15,686 bases of DNA from DAOUTY01 sp964453665 (GTDB taxonomy: Bacteria; Chloroflexota; Dehalococcoidia; SZUA-161): NCBI GenBank assembly GCA_964453665.1, contig CAYVQT010000068.1, forward strand, positions 1-15,686, given 5' to 3'. The translations under genes were made by a program, and so were the position numbers. This document shows positions 7,003 to 12,761 of the stretch, in pieces. The notes beneath the pieces are model-generated. The model had not been told where the DNA came from, searched no databases, and saw only the letters and a list, made by a program, of their open reading frames with translations. Each line of letters begins with the position of its first letter. The stretch's first letter is position 1.

Positions 7003-8127
7003 ATGGCTTTCTTGGAGAGATTACCGTTCACGTTCCAGACACATACCGGCAGCCCGACGGGGTATGCGGAAACCGCGGTTGTAATAATGAGGGCGCTTGT
7101 GGAGCAAGGGGTCGAAGTGCATTATCTCTGCCTGCACGATGATTACATCTACGAGCAGCCGTCGTACGACCTCTTGGTGAACGACTACCGGAAGATAGAG
7201 CCTGAGGACGAGCCGGTGCAGGTGGTTTACTCTACGGCTCCCATGTTCCTGCACAACGCCGGCGAGTATAAGGTCGGCTGGTCGATGATGGAGGTGGACA
7301 AGATACCTGACAGATGGGTCAGGGCTTGCAATAAGATGGACGAAGTGTGGGTGCCCACGCAGATGAACAAGGAAGCGTTCGTGGCGTCGGGGGTCTCGGT
7401 GCCTGTCAAGGTGGTTCCCCTGGGGATTGACACCAAATGCTTCACGCCGAATTTCACTCCGGCCATCTATCATGGGGAGCACCAGTTTCGCTTCTACGCC
7501 TCCGGATGGTGGCAACTGCGCAAGCGGTGGGACCTGCTGATGATAGCCTTCGCCGAGGAATTTGGGAATGAGAAAGACGTGGGGCTGCTCTGCAAGACAA
7601 TGAGCCAGCAATCGCCTGATGAAGTCGTTGATCAGATACATGCCTGGATAGGGACCAGGTGCGACGACCAGATAGCGATTATCGAGGGGGCATACCCCTG
7701 GTGGGAATACGTGTCCATGATGCGGGCGTGTCATGCGTTCGTGCTGCCTACGGCGGGCGAGGGATGGGGGTGTCCGCCCGTCCAGGCGCTGGCGTGCGGA
7801 CTGCCGGTCGTAGTAACAGACTGCCAGGGCCCGGGCGAGGTATTGAGAGACGATAACGGCGACCCGTTCCCGGGGGTACGGTTTATCCGTGCGGATATGG
7901 AGGAGACGCAGGTAAAGCACGAGTACTACGATGGAGGCATGTGGTGGGTGCCGGACGTGGCGGATATCCGAGCGGGCATGAGGGAAGTGTACGAGAACTA
8001 TCTGAGCTGGAAGGACGCCGCGATGGAGGGGTCGGCGATGGTGCATGAAAAGAGGTCGGGGACGGCTGCTGCCCTGGCAGTAAAGAACGAACTGAGGAGG
8101 ATTTATGAAGCGCTGGGGCCCTCTTGA
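7003..8127 (+). CDS. GT4-family (GT-B fold) glycosyltransferase
   Basis: The 374-residue protein has a glycosyltransferase group 1 C-terminal half: 'VKVVPLGIDTKCFTP', then 'AFVLPTAGEGWGCPPVQALA' and CGLPVVVTDCQGPGEVL. The usual EX7E donor-binding motif here reads E253-GWGCPPV-Q261, so the second Glu is Gln. The N-terminal Rossmann half begins near 'HTGSPTGYAETAVVIMRALV', with a Gly-rich acceptor loop. The start is the ATG at 7003 after GAAGGGGGAA; the longer frame from 6880 would overlap the preceding gene with shadow sequence. It would transfer a nucleotide-sugar-derived residue to a protein or lipid acceptor in the cytoplasm. Close to the methyltransferase and sulfatase-like genes, it likely belongs to one surface-modification pathway. 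Donor and acceptor are unknown. Confidence 0.85.
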   Translation: MAFLERLPFTFQTHTGSPTGYAETAVVIMRALVEQGVEVHYLCLHDDYIYEQPSYDLLVNDYRKIEPEDEPVQVVYSTAPMFLHNAGEYKVGWSMMEVDKIPDRWVRACNKMDEVWVPTQMNKEAFVASGVSVPVKVVPLGIDTKCFTPNFTPAIYHGEHQFRFYASGWWQLRKRWDLLMIAFAEEFGNEKDVGLLCKTMSQQSPDEVVDQIHAWIGTRCDDQIAIIEGAYPWWEYVSMMRACHAFVLPTAGEGWGCPPVQALACGLPVVVTDCQGPGEVLRDDNGDPFPGVRFIRADMEETQVKHEYYDGGMWWVPDVADIRAGMREVYENYLSWKDAAMEGSAMVHEKRSGTAAALAVKNELRRIYEALGPS

Positions 8128-8305
8128 AGTATGCGCCACAATCTGCCTGGTGGTGATGGGGGTATTGCTACTGATGGGGCGGGATAGTGCGCTAACTGTA
8201 ACCTTCTGTTCGATATCGGGAGCGATTTTTACGAAGGGGCTGGGGATTGAGATACGGCAGATGGTAGTGGGAGCTAAGAAGAATCGGAATGGGAGCGGCG
8301 AGTAG
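8105..8305 (+). CDS. Small membrane protein with two hydrophobic segments
   Basis: The 66-residue ORF starts at 8105 after AGGAGGATTT, overlapping the end of the glycosyltransferase gene by 23 bases. Two hydrophobic stretches (about residues 8-25, 'EVCATICLVVMGVLLLMG', and about 28-46, 'ALTVTFCSISGAIFTKGLGI') are followed by a basic tail (GAKKNRNGSGE). Size, topology and basic tail would fit a holin or another small phage membrane protein, but no lysin neighbour is present, so this is only a possibility. It is the last plus-strand gene before the convergent replication operon. Confidence 0.6.
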   Translation: MKRWGPLEVCATICLVVMGVLLLMGRDSALTVTFCSISGAIFTKGLGIEIRQMVVGAKKNRNGSGE

Positions 8306-8325
8306 TTTTAGGGGAAGATTGCGCC

Positions 8326-8628
8326 CTAATGGGAGCTTTTCAGAAGCTCGAGCATGGTTTTTTCGGACACAATATAAAGGCGGGTCTTGCTTCCCCTCTC
8401 ATGTAGCACGACAACAGGTGTCTTCCCCTCTTTGCGGGCCTTCAGCGCGGTATCCTTGAACAGAGTGAACAAGCCGAAGTGTGCCCGCTGTTTGACCTCG
8501 ACGTAAAACTCCGGGTGGAGCACGTCCCCTGAACTGTGCCCGCCGGAGCGACCGGACAGGGGATTACGTGCTCCTCCCAGTCTCCGCGCGACTGCTCTTT
8601 CGGCTCGTTTCCAGGATTTGTCTGGCAT
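8326..8628 (-). CDS. PD-(D/E)XK nuclease, Holliday-junction-resolvase-like
   Basis: This 100-residue protein has the compact pattern of Hjc/phage resolvase-like nucleases: an N-terminal helix with a conserved Glu (WKRAERAVARRLGG, E10), then RNPLSGRSGGHSSGD (D35), and FYVEVKQR carrying the catalytic E44-x-K46. The latter half is an alpha/beta completion (PVVVLHERG...YIVSEKT). Such enzymes cut branched DNA, resolving recombination or replication intermediates before packaging. It lies at the end of the replication operon; the TAATG at 8628-8630 overlaps the previous stop, and GGAGGAG lies upstream. It converges with the membrane-protein gene ending at 8305, with only 20 bp between. Resolvase rather than another nuclease role is inferred from size and context. 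Confidence 0.8.
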   Translation of the reverse strand: MPDKSWKRAERAVARRLGGARNPLSGRSGGHSSGDVLHPEFYVEVKQRAHFGLFTLFKDTALKARKEGKTPVVVLHERGSKTRLYIVSEKTMLELLKSSH

Positions 8629-8921
8629 TAGTGGTGTCTCCTCCAGTCGTCGATAAAGCGCTCGGCTCCCAGTAGCATGAGTCCGAGCGAGGCGGTGAGT
8701 TCAAAGGCACGGATGGCGACTATCGGCTCGGCCAGCCATATCCGGTCAAAGAAGCAAAGCGCTACGAATAAGACGGTGAGAGTGCCGCCAAATAGGAAGA
8801 GGGCAGCGTTGCCCATATACTCCTTTGCCTGCGGGGGGGATAGCAGGTAGACAAGGGCAACGATTACGCCTAGTGAGACTCCTACAATACCCTCAATCAT
8901 TTCCGTCGTTTTTGTCACCAT
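8628..8921 (-). CDS. Small membrane protein, about three transmembrane segments
   Basis: The protein has 97 residues from the ATG at 8921, or 90 from the ATG at 8900, which overlaps the previous stop in an ATGA-like manner; neither start has a strong ribosome binding site. Hydrophobic segments are at about residues 9-27 (GIVGVSLGVIVALVYLLSP), 35-58 (YMGNAALFLFGGTLTVLFVA) and 68-85 (around ELTASLGLMLLG). A C-terminal RFIDDWRRHH completes it. It could be a holin-like or inner-membrane anchoring protein. Its place between a basic-tailed protein and a nuclease in the early operon gives no further hint, and no family is recognised. Confidence 0.65.
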   Translation of the reverse strand: MVTKTTEMIEGIVGVSLGVIVALVYLLSPPQAKEYMGNAALFLFGGTLTVLFVALCFFDRIWLAEPIVAIRAFELTASLGLMLLGAERFIDDWRRHH

Positions 8922-9237
8922 TCCCGCCGGTCGCTTTCCGACTCCTGCGGGCCTTCGGCTTCTTCTCTACGGCTTTGTCCTCCCAGGCCTCGCCTGCGTC
9001 GCCGGAATGGTTATCGACGGGCTCTATGGTAGCAAGAGGAAGCTGAAGGGACTCGGCATGGAGGTCTATGAACCAGTCCGCCTTCTGGTGGGTCAGAGAA
9101 AGAATATCGGCCACATCTGACTCAGTTACCTCGACTTGTAGCGTCAAGGTGCGCCGGGGAGACGTGCCCTCGGGGTCGTGGTCGATTTTGACGGACACCT
9201 TATTTAGACCTAAGTTGTATAACGTATAGATTGACAT
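8893..9237 (-). CDS. Hypothetical protein with basic low-complexity C-terminal tail
   Basis: The 114-residue protein starts at the ATG at 9237, set by a very strong AAGGAGGT site; ten upstream in-frame codons would contain that site. The N-terminal two thirds look like a small alpha/beta domain ('VSVKIDHDPEGTSPRRTLTL', QVEVTESDVADILSLTHQKA). The last 30 residues are Lys/Arg/Gly/Asn-rich (EKKPKARRSRKATGGNGD), as in DNA- or RNA-binding tails. It lies in the replication operon 23 bp after the reductase gene. No family is recognised; nucleic-acid binding is inferred from the tail only. Confidence 0.65.
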   Translation of the reverse strand: MSIYTLYNLGLNKVSVKIDHDPEGTSPRRTLTLQVEVTESDVADILSLTHQKADWFIDLHAESLQLPLATIEPVDNHSGDAGEAWEDKAVEKKPKARRSRKATGGNGDKNDGND

Positions 9238-9260
9238 GGGGACCTCCTTCAAATTATTAA

Positions 9261-10211
9261 TCAACACAGGACGCTAGAACGCCAATAGTTCAACAGGTCT
9301 GAGAGGGTCTGGTGGAAGGGGATGGCGGGCTCCCAGGCTGTTGCGGATTTGAACTTTGTGCAGTCGCCCTGGAGCAGGGGGACGTCGCTGGGGCGCATAC
9401 GGGAAGGGTCATGGACGACTTTTACGACGGCGTTGGAGATGTCGATAAGGGCATCGAGCATGTCCTGGATGCTGTGGGAGACGCCCGAGCAGATGTTGTA
9501 GGGCTCGCCCGGGTTGCAGTTCTCGAGGGCAAGCCAGTAGGCTCTCACTACGTCACGCACGTCGGTCCAGTCTCGCTTCGCCTCCAGGTTCCCCACCTGG
9601 ATATACGGATTGCATTTGCCCGCCTCAATCTCGGCTATCTGCTTCGCAAAGTTAGACGTAGCGAAGACCTCGCCGCGCCGGGGGCCGGTATGGTTGAACG
9701 CCCTGGTTACAACAACGTGGAGGTCGTAGCTCTTGGCGTACTGCTGGCAGAGTAGGTCGGTCGCAACCTTGCTGACTCCGTAGGGGCTCAGCGGGCGTAG
9801 CGGCTGCTCCTCGGTGATGGGGCACTCATGGGGAAGGACTATCCCGTACTCCTCGCTGGAGCCGGCGACGTGGAGCATAATTGACGGGTCGAGGTGGCGC
9901 ACGGCTTCCAGTATGTTAAGGGTGCCGTTTATGTTGATATCGAAGGTTGCCTCCGGGGCGTCCCAGGACAGGGGGACGAAGGACTGAGCGGCGAGGTGGA
10001 AGATGCGATCGGGCATGGCTTCGCTTACAGCCTTCTCCACCGACTGGTAGTCAGTGAGCTCGCAGTCTATAAGTTCAACCGGGGAGTGCAGGTTGTCCAG
10101 GGGCGAGCGGCGGCGCTGAGTGCCGAATACCTGGCAGCCCCCCAGCGTGTTTATATAGTCAACCAGGTGCGACCCGACGAAACCAGTAACTCCTGTTATT
10201 AAAACTATCAT
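9261..10211 (-). CDS. rmd: GDP-4-keto-6-deoxy-D-mannose reductase-like (extended SDR)
   Basis: The 316-residue protein has GVTGFVGSH (G7xxG10xxG13) for NAD(P) binding, catalytic S118-S-E-E-YG, and Y144-x3-K148 in YGVSK. 'RAFNHTGPRRGEVFATSNFA' with KQIAEIE and 'VGNLEAKRDWTDVRDVVRAY' are characteristic of RMD, which reduces GDP-4-keto-6-deoxymannose to GDP-D-rhamnose. GDP-mannose 4,6-dehydratase is the nearest alternative, but the segment around FNHTGP fits RMD better. The start at 10211 follows AGAGGAGGT; the open frame extends upstream only as shadow sequence over other genes. It sits in the replication operon, far from the glycosyltransferase block it could feed. No dehydratase (gmd) gene is in the window, so its substrate would have to come from the host or from phage genes elsewhere. 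Confidence 0.85.
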   Translation of the reverse strand: MIVLITGVTGFVGSHLVDYINTLGGCQVFGTQRRRSPLDNLHSPVELIDCELTDYQSVEKAVSEAMPDRIFHLAAQSFVPLSWDAPEATFDININGTLNILEAVRHLDPSIMLHVAGSSEEYGIVLPHECPITEEQPLRPLSPYGVSKVATDLLCQQYAKSYDLHVVVTRAFNHTGPRRGEVFATSNFAKQIAEIEAGKCNPYIQVGNLEAKRDWTDVRDVVRAYWLALENCNPGEPYNICSGVSHSIQDMLDALIDISNAVVKVVHDPSRMRPSDVPLLQGDCTKFKSATAWEPAIPFHQTLSDLLNYWRSSVLC

Positions 10212-10270
10212 TGAAGTACCTCCTCTGTAACAGCTACTCCCACGATATGCACGTATCCCTCCCTGCCCAT
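10208..10270 (-). CDS. Possible 20-residue ORF coupled to the reductase start
   Basis: An ATG at 10270 opens a 20-codon frame (MGREGYVHIVGVAVTEEVLQ) whose TGA overlaps the ATG of the reductase gene (ATGA). The reductase ribosome binding site AGAGGAGGT lies inside its last codons. It could be a leader peptide coupling translation, but its own initiation signal is weak and chance cannot be excluded. Confidence 0.2.
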   Translation of the reverse strand: MGREGYVHIVGVAVTEEVLQ

Positions 10271-10275
10271 AGCCG

Positions 10276-10425
10276 TTACTCGCTTTTGCCGGACGCCGGC
10301 TCCTGCGGGGGCTCCTCCCCTGCCGCGATGGGTAACAGCTTACCGCAGTCGTGGCAGTAGAACTGCCCGCCCCGGGGCTCGACGTTCTGAGAACCACAGT
10401 TTGCGCAACTAATTGCTGGTGACAT
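10276..10425 (-). CDS. 49-residue zinc ribbon protein
   Basis: This small ORF begins at 10425 after an excellent AAAGGAGGGG site and overlaps the end of the upstream gene by 17 bases. The product starts MSPAISCANCGSQNVEPRGG and continues QFYCHDCGKLLPI, giving two CxxC knuckles (C7/C10 and C24/C27), a canonical zinc ribbon. An acidic/Pro-rich tail follows (GEEPPQEPASGKSE). Single zinc ribbons of this size in phage replication modules may bind nucleic acid or bridge proteins; the specific role is unknown. Its strong ribosome binding site, operon position and complete metal site make it a real gene despite its length. Confidence 0.75.
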   Translation of the reverse strand: MSPAISCANCGSQNVEPRGGQFYCHDCGKLLPIAAGEEPPQEPASGKSE

Positions 10426-11716
10426 TTTCCCCTCCTTTCTTCTGGACTATGCCCTCCCATGCCTCCTGGAGGGACCGAACCTGGGAGAGGTCTGTTATAT
10501 CGAGGGTATCAAGGACGCCACGGAGGTCGAGCCCGTAGAAGTGCAGGGCTGCCCCCAGCAGGTCGGACTGAGTTTTGGGCTTGAACGAAGCAGCGCCCTT
10601 AGGGTTGGACTTGGGGGGTACGGGCTTCTTCTGCCCCTTCGACGTGGGATTCCCGGATTGTCCGGCGTCATTTCCATTTGCGGCGGCTTCGGCTTGAGGC
10701 TGCACGTCAACGGGCGTTTGTCCATCGTACTGTACGCTAACGGCGTCATCCTCCCCGGGGACGTCGGCGGCTTCGCCGTCCACTATCTCGCCGGTCGCCT
10801 GGTCAACGACTCGGCCGGCGGGCTGGTCTTCGGCAGCCGCTATGTACGACTCGTCAACCACGTCGAGGCCGGTGGGAAGCTCTCCGGGGCAAAGTCTATC
10901 AAGGGCGCGCCGCTCAGCCCTTATCTCCGCCATATTGCTGGCGGAGTTGCCCTTGTCGGTGCCGTAGGGGGTTTGAGCCCTGGGCCAAGTGCCCCAGCCC
11001 TCGGCGCTGCTACCGTCGGTGCCGCTAACACGGCAGACTGCATACAGCATCTTAGGGTCGTACTGGTCGAGGAAGTGAGAACGCGCCTCTTCCTCTCCAG
11101 CGATGCGAGGGCCGTCGGTGTAGCGGAACGGCTTACGACGGGAAGCCTGGAGTCTGGTTGCCTTGATTCCCTGGACAACCGCCCAAGACTCGTTCGCCTT
11201 GCCTGCGTTGAAGGCGATTAGAAACAAGTGGATACCGGGGTAGAGGCGGTAGTCCTGGCACACCATAGCTGCCCGCTTCACAACGTTTGCCGGGGCCTTC
11301 CCCCAGCCCGGGGTGGTGCGAATCACGTCCATAGCCGACTCCACCGTAATCAGACCCGTCTGCCTGTACTCGGACAGCGCCGTTTCGTTTGTCATTGTCC
11401 TGTCTCCTTTCTGCGTATATTTTTTTGCCAGGTGGTGCTGAATCTCCCTGTCGATGGGAGATGTGTCCCGGTTATTGCGGGCTTCAAGCGCCCTCATGCC
11501 GAGCAGCCTCTGCAGCACGGGGTCGTCCTTCACGTAGCCGCGGTGGGCCCTGTCGCGGCAGCAGCGGAGGACGATTTTCCCCAGGTCGGGGTCCCAGGGT
11601 GTAGTGAGTCCCCCGCCGCAGACGGCGCAGACGCAGGAGTCGGCGATTCGCTCCAGCTTCCGCTCCTCCTCCTTCTGCTTCTGACGCTCCTCGATTTGAG
11701 CCGGTGTAAGTGTCAT
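10409..11716 (-). CDS. Zinc-binding module joined in frame to putative single-strand annealing (RecT-like) recombination protein
   Basis: The 435-residue frame starts at 11716 after TAGGAGGT. Residues 1-107 are a charged coiled N-terminus plus a Cys cluster (C28, C30, C33, C52, C53, H58), probably zinc-binding. From residue 108 a second initiation site (ATG 11395, with AAGGAG upstream) begins 'MTNETALSEYRQTGLITVES'. The core that follows includes 'YPGIHLFLIAFNAGK' and 'SNMAEIRAERRALDRL', resembling phage annealing proteins in size, in the conserved Ala/Arg-rich helix and in context (replication operon with a resolvase). A Pro/Lys/Gln-rich linker (about 310-380) precedes a small C-terminal domain ending GGENVTSN. 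The assignment to RecT/Erf/Bet type is tentative. Two products, 435 and 328 residues, are possible, or the joining may reflect an indel in an A7 run. Confidence 0.5.
   Translation of the reverse strand: MTLTPAQIEERQKQKEEERKLERIADSCVCAVCGGGLTTPWDPDLGKIVLRCCRDRAHRGYVKDDPVLQRLLGMRALEARNNRDTSPIDREIQHHLAKKYTQKGDRTMTNETALSEYRQTGLITVESAMDVIRTTPGWGKAPANVVKRAAMVCQDYRLYPGIHLFLIAFNAGKANESWAVVQGIKATRLQASRRKPFRYTDGPRIAGEEEARSHFLDQYDPKMLYAVCRVSGTDGSSAEGWGTWPRAQTPYGTDKGNSASNMAEIRAERRALDRLCPGELPTGLDVVDESYIAAAEDQPAGRVVDQATGEIVDGEAADVPGEDDAVSVQYDGQTPVDVQPQAEAAANGNDAGQSGNPTSKGQKKPVPPKSNPKGAASFKPKTQSDLLGAALHFYGLDLRGVLDTLDITDLSQVRSLQEAWEGIVQKKGGENVTSN
11393..11426 (-). promoter_or_regulatory. Internal ribosome binding site and A7 slippery run inside the fused ORF
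   Basis: On the minus strand a run of seven A (11426-11420), in phase as A-AAA-AAA, precedes AAGGAG (11409-11404). An 8-nt gap then leads to the ATG at 11395-11393. With one A fewer, the upstream frame would end at a TGA that overlaps this ATG (ATGA). The signals are exactly those of a separate second gene. Slippage or a homopolymer error is inference. Confidence 0.6.
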
Positions 11717-11831
11717 AGCTTTTACCTCCTAGTGTCCAAATTTGATTTCTGAATCGGTACGTGGTGAAAGTGAGCCCGCTTAACTTGATCCAATGGAAAC
11801 TAAAGCCTAGTATTCTACCGAAGCGCCTCAT
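11484..11831 (-). CDS. Short unknown ORF overlapping the zinc/annealing gene
   Basis: The start is strongly marked: the ATG at 11831 overlaps the stop of the helicase-loader gene (TAATG) and follows AAGGAGG. The first 38 or so residues (including 'MRRFGRILGFSFHWIKLSGL' and FTTYRFRNQIWTLGG) lie in AT-richer DNA where the other frames have many stops, supporting coding. From 11716 on the frame runs out of phase through the next gene, and the product turns Arg/Gly/Ala-rich like a shadow frame. The real product is either about 115 residues with a 233-base overlap, or shorter if the stop was lost. No family is recognised. Confidence 0.35.
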   Translation of the reverse strand: MRRFGRILGFSFHWIKLSGLTFTTYRFRNQIWTLGGKSYDTYTGSNRGASEAEGGGAEAGANRRLLRLRRLRRGTHYTLGPRPGENRPPLLPRQGPPRLREGRPRAAEAARHEGA

Positions 11832-12463
11832 TACTTGTGCCTCCTTCGCCATGAATCCGCCTTGAGCACCAGCACCTTCCCCTCCGCAAGGCGGTCAGAT
11901 ATCCGCTCGCTGATGCGGTCGGGCTTCTCATTTGTTGTTACGACCGTGTGAAGCCTGTTAATGTACCGCTGATCGATGATCTCATCGAGTATTGTCCATG
12001 CCCAGGCGGTGACATTCTCGGCGCCCAGGTCGTCGAAGACGGCTAGGGGGCAACGGGAGACGTAGTTCTTGATAACCTCCGTGTCCTCGGGCCCGCCCTT
12101 TTTTGAGTCGTCATAGCCACTGCGGAGGGCATTAAGCAGCTTCCCGACCTGGTAGTAGCTCACATTTCCGAAGCCGACCTCCAGCCAACTCCAGGCGATA
12201 GACAGGGCAAGGTGGGTCTTACCTGTGCCGGGGACTCCGACCAGGGTGAGAAAAGGGTGGTCGGCCATAAGCCTGGTGTACCTGTAACAGAAATTCCAGG
12301 CGTCCTCTAACTCCGGCCTGTGCCGGAACGAGGAAAAGCGGTGGGTGTGCCTGGTGGAGACCGGTAGGCCGCTGAGCCTTATCCGGAGCTCTATCTCCTC
12401 CTCGCGGATAAGCGGGACGCCTATGCAGATAAGGTTTTCGGGTATCTCGACGGCTTTCACCAT
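11831..12463 (-). CDS. DnaC/IstB-like AAA+ ATPase, probable replicative helicase loader
   Basis: The 210-residue protein has Walker A GVPGTGKT (76-83), Walker B AVFDDLG (141-147), sensor-like TTN (176-178) and the basic segment PDRISERISDRL, typical of DnaC/DnaI/IstB loaders. Length and order match phage helicase loaders (about 200-250 residues). These load the replicative DnaB-type helicase onto the melted origin, equivalent to lambda P. The start at 12463 is chosen for AAGGAGGT 8 bases upstream; the ATG at 12487 lies before that site. Downstream in the operon of the O-like initiator, it completes an initiator/loader pair. No helicase gene is in the window, so it probably recruits host DnaB. 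The N-terminal 60 residues, without a zinc motif, are the likely partner-specific part. Confidence 0.9.
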   Translation of the reverse strand: MVKAVEIPENLICIGVPLIREEEIELRIRLSGLPVSTRHTHRFSSFRHRPELEDAWNFCYRYTRLMADHPFLTLVGVPGTGKTHLALSIAWSWLEVGFGNVSYYQVGKLLNALRSGYDDSKKGGPEDTEVIKNYVSRCPLAVFDDLGAENVTAWAWTILDEIIDQRYINRLHTVVTTNEKPDRISERISDRLAEGKVLVLKADSWRRRHK

Positions 12464-12491
12464 AGTTAGAACCTCCTTACGAAGCATTTAT

Positions 12492-12740
12492 TTAAAATAC
12501 ACGCCCCCTGAATAAATACTCAACGACCATATCGTCAGCACGATACGGCGACGGCATGCCGCCGAATAGGACTTTAAGGACCAACTCCAGGCGGCTCTGA
12601 ACGTCGAACAGACGGAACAGTTGAACACAGAGCAGAGAGACGCTGGCGCAGCTGAGCCCCAGGGAAAGAGCAATCTGCTTATTGCTCTTGCCCTGCAATA
12701 ACTCGGATAGTACCTCACGCTGGCGAGTGGTGAGATTCAT
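12492..12740 (-). CDS. Stand-alone LuxR/GerE-type helix-turn-helix protein
   Basis: The 82-residue protein begins MNLTTRQREVLSELLQGKSN then KQIALSLGLS, matching the LuxR-type HTH start (LTxREREVLxLLAxGxSNKEIA). In the recognition region the usual TVKxH is replaced by ASVSLLCVQL, while LFDVQSRLELV corresponds to the conserved LGVxxRxEAV. There is no receiver or ligand domain, so it is a bare DNA-binding module with a short C-terminal extension (PYRADDMVVEYLFRGR). AAAGGAGGAGC precedes the ATG. Between initiator and loader genes it may regulate the operon or assist at the origin. The altered recognition helix makes the target unpredictable. Confidence 0.75.
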   Translation of the reverse strand: MNLTTRQREVLSELLQGKSNKQIALSLGLSCASVSLLCVQLFRLFDVQSRLELVLKVLFGGMPSPYRADDMVVEYLFRGRVF

Positions 12741-12761
12741 GCTCCTCCTTTATGGACAAAA

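Noticed and set aside
7021..8139. Long 372-codon open frame antisense to the glycosyltransferase
   Set aside because: Arg/His/Pro-rich product with no motif, lying exactly opposite a gene with clear GT4 motifs; typical shadow in GC-rich DNA.
8333..8349. GAGCTT/AAGCTC hairpin near the convergent gene ends as a terminator
   Set aside because: Short stem within the nuclease coding end, and the T run on the plus strand begins about 6 bases after it.
10212..10460. Extension of the reductase frame upstream to 10460
   Set aside because: Ser/Arg-rich shadow sequence over the zinc ribbon gene; the strong ribosome binding site fixes the start at 10211.
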